A DNA stretch of 64,000 nucleotides from Burkholderiaceae bacterium (lineage in GTDB: Bacteria > Pseudomonadota > Gammaproteobacteria > Burkholderiales > Burkholderiaceae_C), in the NCBI GenBank assembly GCA_024235995.1, contig JACKLI010000002.1, forward strand, positions 62,001-126,000, in the 5' to 3' direction. Numbering within the stretch: the first letter of the stretch is position 1; every line of letters begins with the position of its first letter. The notes below the pieces were generated by a model. The model had not been told where the DNA came from, did not search any database, and saw only the letters and a program-made list of their open reading frames with translations. Made by a program: the position numbers and the translations under genes. Below are positions 1-8,351 of the stretch, in pieces.

Positions 1-1180
1 CGTGCAGCATCTTTTGCGTCAGCCCGCGCGACAGGGCTTCCAGCACGGCCTCGACGTCCTCGCCCTTGGCCAGGCGCTTGCGGGCGCGGGCCAGTTCCAG
101 CGCGCGCCATTGGTCGGCCTGGGCGTTGAGCTGGCGGATGAGGGGCACCGTGCCGCGGGCGGGGTCGCGCTGGTCCAGCCAGTGCATGAAGCTTTGCACG
201 CCGGCGTCGATGATGACCTCGGCTTGCGCCACGGCGGCCTGGCGGCTGGCCTGGCCGGTTTGCACCACCTGGGCCAGGTCGTCGACGGTGTACAGGTAGA
301 CGTCGGGCAGCTGCTTGATCTCGGGCTCGATGTCGCGCGGCACGGCCAGGTCGACCATGAACATGGGGCGGTGGCGGCGCCGTTTGAGGGTGCGCTCGAC
401 GGCGCCCAGGCCGAGGATGGGCAGTTGGCTGGCGGTGCAGCTGACGACGATGTCGAACTCGTGCAGGCGCTCGGGCAGCTCGGCCAGGCGCATGACCTGG
501 GCGCCAAAGCGGCTGGCCAGCTTTTCGCCGCGCTCGAGCGTGCGGTTGGCGATGGCGATGGACAGCGGCTGGCGCGCGGCAAAGTGGGTGGCGGCCAGCT
601 CGATCATTTCGCCGGCGCCGACGAACAGCACGCGCGTGCGGCCCAGGTCCTCGAACAGGTTGCCCGCCAGGCGCACGGCGGCGGCGGCCATGCTGATGGA
701 GTGGGCGCCGATCTCGGTCGAGCTGCGCACCTGCTTGGCGACGGCAAAGCTGCGCTGAAACAGCTGGCTGAGGGTGCTGCCCAGGGCGCCGGCGTCCTCG
801 GCGGCGCGCACGGCGTCCTTCAGTTGGCCCAGGATTTGCGGCTCGCCCAGCACCATGCTGTCCAGCCCGCTGGCGACGCGAAAGGCGTGGCGCGCGGTGG
901 CGTCGCCCTGCAGGGTGTAGGTGTGCTGGCGCAGCGCGTCGACCGGCACGTGGCCGGCCTGCGCCAGCCAGCCCAGGGTGTGGTCGGTCTGCACCTGCTC
1001 GGACGCGCAATACACCTCGGTGCGGTTGCAGGTGGACAGGATGGCGGCCTCGGGGTGGCGCAGGTGCTGCTCGCGCAGGCCCTTGAGTGCGGGCGCGATG
1101 GCGTCGAGTGCAAACGCAAAACGACCGCGCAGATCGAGCGGCGCGGTGTTGTGGTTGAGTCCCAATGCCCAGACGGCCAT
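1..1180 (-). CDS. hemA: Glutamyl-tRNA reductase, 3' end cut by window edge
   Basis: Reduces glutamyl-tRNA(Glu) to glutamate-1-semialdehyde with NADPH, the first committed step of C5-pathway haem synthesis in the cytoplasm. The minus-strand frame opens with MAVWALGLNHNTAPLDLRGR, and about 50 residues in it has ILSTCNRTEVY, which contains the catalytic cysteine that forms the thioester with glutamate. The last residues visible, RLAKGEDVEAVLEALSRGLT, are the usual C-terminal dimerisation helix, so about 393 of roughly 420-430 residues are present. The start at 1180 is the only sensible ATG and lies just downstream of a TATAAT box. The gene is divergent from the small membrane-protein gene at 1252. 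Confidence 0.95.
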   Translation of the reverse strand, partial: MAVWALGLNHNTAPLDLRGRFAFALDAIAPALKGLREQHLRHPEAAILSTCNRTEVYCASEQVQTDHTLGWLAQAGHVPVDALRQHTYTLQGDATARHAFRVASGLDSMVLGEPQILGQLKDAVRAAEDAGALGSTLSQLFQRSFAVAKQVRSSTEIGAHSISMAAAAVRLAGNLFEDLGRTRVLFVGAGEMIELAATHFAARQPLSIAIANRTLERGEKLASRFGAQVMRLAELPERLHEFDIVVSCTASQLPILGLGAVERTLKRRRHRPMFMVDLAVPRDIEPEIKQLPDVYLYTVDDLAQVVQTGQASRQAAVAQAEVIIDAGVQSFMHWLDQRDPARGTVPLIRQLNAQADQWRALELARARKRLAKGEDVEAVLEALSRGLTQKMLH

Positions 1181-1187
1181 GCGGTCG

Positions 1188-1193
1188 ATTATA
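1188..1193 (-). promoter_or_regulatory. -10 box of hemA (TATAAT)
   Basis: A perfect minus-strand TATAAT lies only 7 bases upstream of the hemA ATG at 1180. Transcription would start at or next to the start codon, so the message would have little or no leader. No good -35 hexamer at 17 bp is visible. Confidence 0.5.
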
Positions 1194-1251
1194 AAATTTG
1201 ATGCGGGTTCAGGTGCGGCAGCCTCGCCAGGGCTTGACTCATATCAAAACC

Positions 1252-1524
1252 ATGGATTGGCTCGATTTCACGTGGCATGTGGCCGGCTTTGTCGCCCCGG
1301 CGCTGGTGTTGGCCCCGGCCATGGTGCTGGCCAGCCGTTTTTTGGGGCCCAAAAAGGCCAAGGCGCTTGCCTGGCCTGCCCAAGCAGCTATCAATTTCAT
1401 GGTTTGCCTGGCGGTTTTGGTGGGCGGCTTGGTCTTGAGCGGGCACGACGGGCGCATGGCCACCTACGCCGCGCTGGTGCTGGCCAGTGCCGCCTGCCAG
1501 GCCTGGCTGACGCGCCGGCGCTGA
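1252..1524 (+). CDS. Small membrane protein of unknown function (90 aa)
   Basis: I do not recognise a named family. The frame beginning MDWLDFTWHVAGFVAPALVL has three hydrophobic stretches (about residues 10-28, 42-62 and 70-84) joined by short basic loops (FLGPKKAKA, TRRR), so it is probably an inner-membrane protein with three helices. The ATG at 1252 is preferred to an upstream ATG at 1201 in the same frame because the extra residues are not hydrophobic and lie over the hemA promoter region. The codons for AAINF coincide with an AGCTATCAA core like the dispersed intergenic repeat of this genome. Its stop is 12 bp from the convergent ugpQ stop. Confidence 0.6.
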   Translation: MDWLDFTWHVAGFVAPALVLAPAMVLASRFLGPKKAKALAWPAQAAINFMVCLAVLVGGLVLSGHDGRMATYAALVLASAACQAWLTRRR

Positions 1525-1536
1525 GCTTGTCCCGGG

Positions 1537-2280
1537 TCAGGGCGACGCCGCCGGGCTGAACAGGTCCACCCGGTCGGTCACCACGCCGTCGGTGCCCAGA
1601 TCGATGAGGCGCTGGGCGGCCCATTCGTCGTTGACGGTGTAGCTCAAGGCCCGCATGCCGGCGGCCTTGACCTGGGCGACGGTGCCCGCGTCCCACAGCG
1701 CGTGGTTGCAGACGATGGCCACGCAGCCCAGCTGCCGGGCGGTGTCCAGCCAGCCGTCCCACAGCGTGTCCAGCAGCAGGCCGCGCGGCAGTTGCGGCGC
1801 GGCCTGCCGGGCGCCGGCCAGCGATGCGGGCTTGAAGGAGGTCAGCAGCGGCGGCACGGCGGCGCCCTGCCACAGGCGCGCGGCCAGGGTGGCGACGGCC
1901 TGGCCGGTGGACTCTTCCAGGCCCGGGGTGGGCTTGATCTCGATGTCCAGGTGGTACCGGTTGCGCAGGCAAAAGCGGGCGATGCGCTCCAGCGTGGGCA
2001 GCGGCTCGCCGGCGTAGGCGCGCGAATGCCAGCTGCCGGCGTCCAGCTGGGCCAGCGCGCCCCAGGGCTGCTTGCCGGCGATGCCCTGGCCGTTGGTCGT
2101 GCGCTCCAGCGTGTCGTCGTGCAGCAGAAACAGCACGCCGTCGGCCGACAGCTTGGCGTCGCACTCGAACATGCGGTAGCCCTGCGCCGCGCCGTGGCGA
2201 AAGGCGGCCAGCGTGTTCTCGGGCGCCAGCTTGCCGGCGCCGCGGTGGGCGATCCAGAAGGGGTAGGGCCAGGGGGTCAT
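1537..2280 (-). CDS. ugpQ: Glycerophosphodiester phosphodiesterase
   Basis: Hydrolyses glycerophosphodiesters to glycerol-3-phosphate and an alcohol. The 247-residue product starts MTPWPYPFWIAHRGAGKLAP. The HRG near residue 11, the PENT a few residues later and the HDDTLERTT segment are the catalytic and metal-binding signatures of the GDPD TIM-barrel family (established). IEIKP holds the next conserved acidic residue and SYTVND the C-terminal one. The frame stays open upstream, but those codons fall in a large inverted repeat, so the ATG at 2280 is chosen. It is the last gene of the ugp operon and would feed glycerol-3-phosphate made from imported diesters into metabolism. Confidence 0.93.
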   Translation of the reverse strand: MTPWPYPFWIAHRGAGKLAPENTLAAFRHGAAQGYRMFECDAKLSADGVLFLLHDDTLERTTNGQGIAGKQPWGALAQLDAGSWHSRAYAGEPLPTLERIARFCLRNRYHLDIEIKPTPGLEESTGQAVATLAARLWQGAAVPPLLTSFKPASLAGARQAAPQLPRGLLLDTLWDGWLDTARQLGCVAIVCNHALWDAGTVAQVKAAGMRALSYTVNDEWAAQRLIDLGTDGVVTDRVDLFSPAASP

Positions 2281-2358
2281 GGGAGGTTGGGCGTTCAGCG
2301 TTTGGCGTTGAGCGTGGGCGGGAACGCTCAACGCCAAACGCTGAACGCTGAACCTCCC
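2281..2358. repeat. Long inverted repeat between ugpC and ugpQ
   Basis: Two 35-bp arms (2281-2315 and 2324-2358) are inverted copies of each other with one 3-bp mismatch, separated by 8 bases. Each arm contains the paired motifs CGTTCAGCG and CGTTGAGCG. The structure fills the whole gap between the ugpC stop (2360) and the ugpQ start (2280). It could slow ribonuclease or RNA polymerase between the two genes, or be a palindromic mobile repeat; the T-run expected of an intrinsic terminator is absent. Confidence 0.85.
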
Positions 2359-2359
2359 C

Positions 2360-3382
<1,023 letters not shown>

Positions 3383-3393
3383 GTCTTGACGGT

Positions 3394-4251
3394 TTATTTC
3401 TCGGTATCCACCAGGCCCTTGACGAACCACTTCTGCATCAGGATCACCACCACCGCCGGTGGCAGCATGGCCAGGATGGCGGTGGCCATCACCACGTTCC
3501 ACTCGACGTAGATCTCGCCGAAGATGGCCCGCTTGATGCCCAGCACGATGGGGTACATGTCCTCGCTGGTGGTCGCGATCAGGGGCCACAGGTACTGGTT
3601 CCAGCCGTAGATGAACTGGATCACGAACAGGGCGGCCATGCTGGTCTTGGACAGCGGCAGCAGGATATCCTTGAAAAAGCGCATCGGCCCGGCGCCGTCG
3701 ATGCGCGCGGCCTCGGCCAGCTCGTCGGGCACCGTCAGGAAAAATTGGCGGAACAGGAAGGTGGCGGTGGCCGAGGCGATCAGCGGCACCGTCAGGCCAG
3801 CGTAGGTGTTGATCAGGCGCAGGTCGGCCACCACCTGGTAGGTCGGGCCGATGCGCACCTCCACCGGCAGCATCAGGGTGATGAAGATGGTCCAGAACAC
3901 CAGGCCGCGGAAGGGAAAGCGGAAGTAGACGATGGCAAAGGCCGAGATGATGGAAATGGCGATCTTGCCCAGCGCGATCACCATGGCCACCACGAAGCTC
4001 ACCCACAGCATGGGCCAGCCGGCCGCAATGGTGGAGCCGCTGTGGGTCTTGCCGCCCATCAGGGCCAGGCGGTAGCTCTCGACGATGTTGCCGCCCGGCA
4101 CCAGCGACAGCGGGTTGCTGCCGGCGATCTGGTCGGCCGTCTGGGTGGACATGACGATGGCGATGAACACCGGAAACGCCACCACCGCCACGCCCAGGAT
4201 GAGCACGGCGTGGGAGACGAAGTCCAGCACGGGGCGGCGTTCAACCATCAT
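3394..4251 (-). CDS. ugpE: sn-glycerol-3-phosphate ABC transporter, permease UgpE
   Basis: One of two membrane subunits forming the glycerol-3-phosphate channel. The 285-residue protein starts MMVERRPVLDFVSHAVLIL and has about six membrane helices. The EAA loop that docks on UgpC is visible as ELAEAARIDGAGPMRFFKDI. The start at 4251 lies only two bases beyond the ugpA stop, consistent with translational coupling. The product ends VKGLVDTEK, a typical ending for this family. Confidence 0.95.
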   Translation of the reverse strand: MMVERRPVLDFVSHAVLILGVAVVAFPVFIAIVMSTQTADQIAGSNPLSLVPGGNIVESYRLALMGGKTHSGSTIAAGWPMLWVSFVVAMVIALGKIAISIISAFAIVYFRFPFRGLVFWTIFITLMLPVEVRIGPTYQVVADLRLINTYAGLTVPLIASATATFLFRQFFLTVPDELAEAARIDGAGPMRFFKDILLPLSKTSMAALFVIQFIYGWNQYLWPLIATTSEDMYPIVLGIKRAIFGEIYVEWNVVMATAILAMLPPAVVVILMQKWFVKGLVDTEK

Positions 4252-4253
4252 GA

Positions 4254-5135
4254 TCAGTACTGGACCTTTTTCTCGACGAAGCGGAACTGAAAGACGGTGA
4301 GCAGGATCACCACCGCCATCAGCACCGCCGACTGCGCGGCCGAGCCGCCCATGTCCAGCGCCTTGAAGCCGTCGTAGTACACGCGGTAGACCAGGATGGC
4401 GGTGTCCTTGCCCGGGCCGCCGTGCGTGGCGGCGTCGACGATGGCGAAGGTGTCGAAGAAGGCGTAGATCACGTTCATCACCAGCAGGAAGAAGGTGGTG
4501 GGCGAGAGCAGCGGGAACACGATGGTCCAGAAGCGCCGCCAGGGCGTGGCGCCGTCGATGGTGGCGGCCTCGAGCACCGAGGAGGGCACCGACTGCAGGC
4601 CGGCCAGGAAGAACAGGAAGTTGTAGGAAATCTGCTTCCACACCGCGGCGATCACGATCAGCGTCATCGCGTCGCGGCTGTTCAGCAGGTGGTTCCAGTC
4701 GTAGCCCAGCGCCTGCAGCAGGTGCGAGATCACGCCCCAGGGCGAGGCGAACATCATCAGCCACAGCAGGCCGGCCACCACGGGCGCCACGGCGTAGGGC
4801 CAGATCAGCAGGGTGCGGTACACCAGGGCGCCGCGCACCACGCGGTTGGCCATCACCGCCAGCAGCAGCGCGATGCAGATGCCGAACACCGCCACCAGGA
4901 TGGAGAACACGGCGGTGGTGCGTGCCGACGCCAGGTAGCTGGGGTCGTTCCACAGCTGCTCGAAGTTGGCCCAGCCGACGAACTGGCTGGAGGCGCCGAA
5001 GGCGTCTTCCTGCAGCACGCTCTGGTACAGGGTCTGCCCCGCGGGCCAGAAGAAGAACACCAGCACGATCGCCATCTGCGGGGCCACCAGCAGCCAGGGC
5101 AGCCAGGCCGACTTGAAGCGAACGCGTTTTTCCAT
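4254..5135 (-). CDS. ugpA: sn-glycerol-3-phosphate ABC transporter, permease UgpA
   Basis: Partner permease of UgpE. The 293-residue protein starts MEKRVRFKSAWLPWLLVAPQ and shows six hydrophobic segments. The cytoplasmic EAA loop reads VLEAATIDGATPWRRFWTIV, where the ATPase subunit binds. The family usually has about 290-295 residues, so it is full length. It is separated from the upstream ugpB by 142 bp holding a dispersed repeat. Confidence 0.95.
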   Translation of the reverse strand: MEKRVRFKSAWLPWLLVAPQMAIVLVFFFWPAGQTLYQSVLQEDAFGASSQFVGWANFEQLWNDPSYLASARTTAVFSILVAVFGICIALLLAVMANRVVRGALVYRTLLIWPYAVAPVVAGLLWLMMFASPWGVISHLLQALGYDWNHLLNSRDAMTLIVIAAVWKQISYNFLFFLAGLQSVPSSVLEAATIDGATPWRRFWTIVFPLLSPTTFFLLVMNVIYAFFDTFAIVDAATHGGPGKDTAILVYRVYYDGFKALDMGGSAAQSAVLMAVVILLTVFQFRFVEKKVQY

Positions 5136-5184
5136 GGGCAGCGATGGTAGCGTGAACCGAGCGGGACCCGAGGAGTGCGCCGGA

Positions 5185-5250
5185 AACTATGAAAACGATA
5201 GCTTATTGGGCATGATCGGCGGGGGCCAAGGCCGGATTTGGCTTGAAAAC
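5185..5250. repeat. Dispersed ATAGCT-type intergenic repeat (ugpB-ugpA gap)
   Basis: The gap between ugpB and ugpA holds a copy of a short repeat seen about ten times in this window. It has the parts ACTATGAAAACGATAGCTT, a GC-rich middle (GGCGGGGGCCAAGGCC) and GGATTTGGCTTGAAAAC at the far end. The AT-rich ends are loosely complementary, so the transcript can fold. Here the repeat lies inside an operon, where it could lower distal expression or protect the ugpB message. Confidence 0.6.
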
Positions 5251-5277
5251 CCGGGCTGGCCGCCCGCCTGCTGCGCA

Positions 5278-6594
5278 TCAGCCGCCGTTGGCCTTTTGGA
5301 AGCGCTCCAGCTGCTCGTTGCCGCGCTTGACGATGGCGTCCAGCGCCTCCTTGGGCGTCTTCTTGCCGGACCAGATGTTCTCGGTTTCCTCGTCGGCGAT
5401 GGTGCGCACCTGCAGGAAGTTGCCGATGCGGATGCCGCGCGACTTGTCGGTGGTCTTCTTGATCATCTGCTCCACCGCCACCTCGGCGCCTGGGTTCTTC
5501 TTGTAGAAGCCGCTCTTTTCGGTCAGCTCGTAGGCGGCCTTGGTCACCGGCAGGTAGCCGGTGCGCTGGTGGCTGGCGGCGGCCACTTCGGGTTGCGACA
5601 GATAGGCCAGGAACTTGCCCACGCCCTTGTACACCTCAGGCTTCTTGCCCGACATGACCCACAGGCTGGCGCCGCCGATCACGGAGTTCTGCGGCGCGCC
5701 GGGCACGTCGGGGTAGTAGGGCAGGGTGCTGACGCCGAACTCGAACTTGGCGTTGCGCTTGAGGTTGCCCAGCAGGCCGGCCGAGAACGTGCCCATGGCG
5801 CATTCGCCCGAGACCATGGTGGCGTCGGCCGCGTTGTCGCGGCCCTTGTAGACGAACTGGCCGTTCTTGGCCATGGCTGCCAGGTTCTCGAAGTGGCGCA
5901 GGTGCAGCGGGCTGTTGACCTGCAACCGCGTGCCCAGGCCGCCGAAGCCGTTGTTGAGCGAGGAGAACAGCACGTTGTGCCAGGCCGAGAAGTTCTCCAG
6001 CTGCGTCCAGCTGATCCAGCTGGTGGTGAACGGACACTTGTGGCCGGAGGCCTTGAGCTTGCCGGCGGCCAGCGCCACCTCGGGCCAGGTCTTGGGCGGC
6101 TTGTTCGGGTCCAGGCCGGCGGCCTTGAAGGCGTCCTTGTTGTAATAGAACACCGCCGTCGAGCTGTTGAAGGGAAAGCTCAGCATCTGCCCGTTGGGTG
6201 CGGTGTAGTAGCCGGCCACGGCGGGCACGTAGGCCTTGGGGTCGAAGTTGACGTTGGCCAGCTTCATCACCTCGGCCACGGGCTTGATGGCGCCCTTGCT
6301 GTACATCATGGTGGCGGTGCCGACCTCGAACACCTGCAGGATGTCGGGCGCGTTGCCGGCGCGGAAGGCCGCGATGGCCGCCGTCATCGACTCGCCATAG
6401 CTGCCCTTGAAGGTGGGCACCACCTTGTATTCCTTCTGGCTGGCGTTGAACTGGTTGGCCAGGTCGGTCACCCATTCGCCCAGGGCGCCGCCCATGGAGT
6501 GCCACCACTGGATTTCGGTCTGCGCGTGCGCGGGCCCGGCCAGGCCGAGGGACAGGACGGCGGCGCCAGCCAGCGCCAGGGATTTGAATCGCAT
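5278..6594 (-). CDS. ugpB: sn-glycerol-3-phosphate ABC transporter, periplasmic binding protein
   Basis: Captures glycerol-3-phosphate and glycerophosphodiesters in the periplasm. The 438-residue product starts MRFKSLALAGAAVLSLGLAG, with a signal peptide cut after AHA near residue 24. The mature protein opens QTEIQWWHSMGGALG, which is characteristic of UgpB. The WISWTQLENFSAW region and GGASLWVMSGKK are further family landmarks. A good ribosome site (AGAGGAG) precedes the ATG at 6594. It is the first gene of the ugp operon and is divergent from serA. Confidence 0.95.
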   Translation of the reverse strand: MRFKSLALAGAAVLSLGLAGPAHAQTEIQWWHSMGGALGEWVTDLANQFNASQKEYKVVPTFKGSYGESMTAAIAAFRAGNAPDILQVFEVGTATMMYSKGAIKPVAEVMKLANVNFDPKAYVPAVAGYYTAPNGQMLSFPFNSSTAVFYYNKDAFKAAGLDPNKPPKTWPEVALAAGKLKASGHKCPFTTSWISWTQLENFSAWHNVLFSSLNNGFGGLGTRLQVNSPLHLRHFENLAAMAKNGQFVYKGRDNAADATMVSGECAMGTFSAGLLGNLKRNAKFEFGVSTLPYYPDVPGAPQNSVIGGASLWVMSGKKPEVYKGVGKFLAYLSQPEVAAASHQRTGYLPVTKAAYELTEKSGFYKKNPGAEVAVEQMIKKTTDKSRGIRIGNFLQVRTIADEETENIWSGKKTPKEALDAIVKRGNEQLERFQKANGG

Positions 6595-6674
6595 GAGAAC
6601 TCCTCTGGAAAATTTGAAATCAGGGCGTTGCCGCCCGTGCATGCGCGGATCGCGGGCCCCATGATGCCGCGCGA

Positions 6675-6693
6675 CTGTGACGTTTTCGCACAC
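6675..6693. promoter_or_regulatory. Possible PhoB-like site upstream of ugpB
   Basis: CTGTGACGTTTTCGCACAC lies 80-100 bp upstream of ugpB in the ugpB-serA gap. On the ugpB strand it reads GTGTGCGAAAACGTCACAG, which resembles a Pho box (two CTGTCAT-like halves around an A-rich centre) but with one base missing in the spacing and a poor first half. The ugp operon belongs to the Pho regulon in enteric bacteria, which is the only reason to flag it. The rest of 6595-6865 holds no gene. Confidence 0.2.
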
Positions 6694-6865
6694 CGGCGGG
6701 CCTGGCGGCAAGCGGGATAACCCGTTCGGGCCCGGCCCGCCCGCCCCGCGCGCCCACAAAACAGGGAGGCCGCCAAGGATATTGCTGCGGTGCACAATGG
6801 CCGGCTTCCGTCGCGCAGCCGCCGCCGGCGCGCACCCGTTCCCTGCATTTTTCTGACTGAAACCC

Positions 6866-8095
6866 ATGCCCAAGACCTCGCTGGACAAGAGCAAGATCAA
6901 ATTTCTGTTGCTGGAGGGCATACACCCCCACGCCCAGGAGGTGCTGCGCGGCGCCGGCTATTCGCAGATCGAGCTGCTGCCCAAGGCGCTGGAAGGCGAT
7001 GAGCTGAAGCACAAGCTGGCCGACGCGCACTTCGTGGGCATCCGCTCGCGCACGCAGCTGACGGCCGAGGTGCTGGCGCACGCGCCCAGGCTGGTGGCCA
7101 TCGGGGCGTTCTGCATCGGCACCAACCAGATCGACCTGAAGGCCGCCAGCCAGCAGGGCATCGCGGTGTTCAACGCGCCGTACTCCAACACCCGCTCGGT
7201 GGCCGAGCTGGTGCTGGCCGAGGCCATCCTGCTGCTGCGCGGTATCCCGGCGCGCAACGCGGCGGCGCACCGCGGCGGCTGGCTCAAGAGCGCCGACGAT
7301 TCGCACGAGATCCGCGGCAAGACGCTGGGCATCGTCGGCTACGGCAACATCGGCACGCAGCTGTCGGTGCTGGCCGAGGGCCTGGGCATGCGCGTGATCT
7401 TCCACGACGTGGTCACCAAGCTGCCGCTGGGCAACGCGCAGCAGGTGCGCAGCCTGCAGGAGCTGCTGCGGGCTGCCGACGTGGTCAGCCTGCACGTGCC
7501 GCAGCTGCCGTCCACGCAGTGGATGATCGGCGCCGCCGAGATCGCCGCGCTCAAGCCGGGCGCGGTGTTCATCAACGCCTCGCGCGGCACGGTGGTCGAG
7601 ATCGAGCCGCTGGCCGCGGCGCTGAAGGCCGGCCGGCTGGCGGGCGCGGCCATCGACGTGTTCCCCGCCGAGCCCAAGAGCAACAAGGACGAGTTCGTCT
7701 CGCCCCTGCGCGGGCTGGACCACGTGATCCTCACGCCGCACATCGGCGGCTCCACGCTGGAGGCGCAGGCCAACATCGGCCTGGAGGTGGCCGAGAAGCT
7801 GGCCAAGTACAGCGACAACGGCAGCACCATCACCTCGGTCAACTTCCCCGAGGTGGCGCTGCCCGCGCACCCCGGCAAGCACCGCATCCTGCACGTGCAC
7901 CGCAACGTGCCGGGGGTGCTCTCGGCCATCAACCGCGTGTTCTCGGACAACCACATCAACATCGCCGCCCAGCACCTGCAGACCAACGCCGACATCGGCT
8001 ACGTGGTGATCGACCTGGACGCCGAATCGTCGGACGTGGCGCTGCAACACCTGGCGGACGTTCCGGGCACCATCCGCTGCCGCGTGCTGTTTTAG
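6866..8095 (+). CDS. serA: D-3-phosphoglycerate dehydrogenase
   Basis: Oxidises 3-phosphoglycerate to 3-phosphohydroxypyruvate with NAD+, the first step of serine synthesis. The 409-residue product has the substrate domain at the N-terminus (GIRSRTQLTAEVL, GAFCIGTNQIDL), a Rossmann NAD domain beginning GKTLGIVGYGNIGTQ, the catalytic arginine in NASRGTVV and the catalytic histidine in LTPHIGGST. A C-terminal ACT domain of about 75 residues (HRNVPGVLSAINRVF onwards) is the serine-feedback module of the E. coli-type enzyme. The length equals that class. It is monocistronic and followed by a repeat-rich gap. Confidence 0.95.
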   Translation: MPKTSLDKSKIKFLLLEGIHPHAQEVLRGAGYSQIELLPKALEGDELKHKLADAHFVGIRSRTQLTAEVLAHAPRLVAIGAFCIGTNQIDLKAASQQGIAVFNAPYSNTRSVAELVLAEAILLLRGIPARNAAAHRGGWLKSADDSHEIRGKTLGIVGYGNIGTQLSVLAEGLGMRVIFHDVVTKLPLGNAQQVRSLQELLRAADVVSLHVPQLPSTQWMIGAAEIAALKPGAVFINASRGTVVEIEPLAAALKAGRLAGAAIDVFPAEPKSNKDEFVSPLRGLDHVILTPHIGGSTLEAQANIGLEVAEKLAKYSDNGSTITSVNFPEVALPAHPGKHRILHVHRNVPGVLSAINRVFSDNHINIAAQHLQTNADIGYVVIDLDAESSDVALQHLADVPGTIRCRVLF

Positions 8096-8098
8096 TGA

Positions 8099-8230
8099 CA
8101 CCCCCCTGAGTCGCTGCGCGCCTTCCCCCCTCTCTGGCGCTATCGCTTGGAGGGGGGACAACGCCAGTGGCCGGCGCAGGTCCGGCCACGGCGTTCGCTG
8201 GCATGGCCTGCTTCGCGGCCATCGGGCTCT
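8099..8230. repeat. GC-rich structured repeat downstream of serA
   Basis: The segment begins CCCCCTGAGTCGCTGCGCGCC directly after serA. It contains a C-run (CTTCCCCCC) facing a G-run (GGAGGGGGG), then a near-perfect inverted repeat at 8160-8195 whose inner arms are GTGGCCGG and CCGGCCAC. From memory, segments of this kind occur in many copies downstream of genes in Comamonadaceae genomes; no second copy is visible in this window. It has no coding potential that I trust. Confidence 0.55.
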
Positions 8231-8290
8231 TTCAGATTCTTGTGCTGCCGGCGGTGCCAGGTGTTCGCAGCCAATGGGGAGGGCCTGACC

Positions 8291-8321
8291 TAAAATCGAC
8301 GGCCCACGAGTTTGTGGGCCG
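8291..8321 (+). promoter_or_regulatory. Probable promoter and leader hairpin of the FAD/Fe-S oxidoreductase gene
   Basis: TAAAAT at 8291-8296 is a plausible -10 box. It is followed directly by a hairpin (CGGCCCAC at 8300-8307 pairing with GTGGGCCG at 8314-8321, six-base loop) that would lie near the 5' end of the leader, 30 bp before the start codon. No strong -35 is visible. Confidence 0.35.
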
Positions 8322-8351
8322 AATGCCATCGGCCCCGCCCCAGAGCCGCCG

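Noticed and set aside
2..1201. Plus-strand open frame of 399 codons opposite hemA
   Set aside because: Low-complexity Leu/Gly/His/Gln composition typical of an antisense shadow; the minus strand encodes a clear glutamyl-tRNA reductase.
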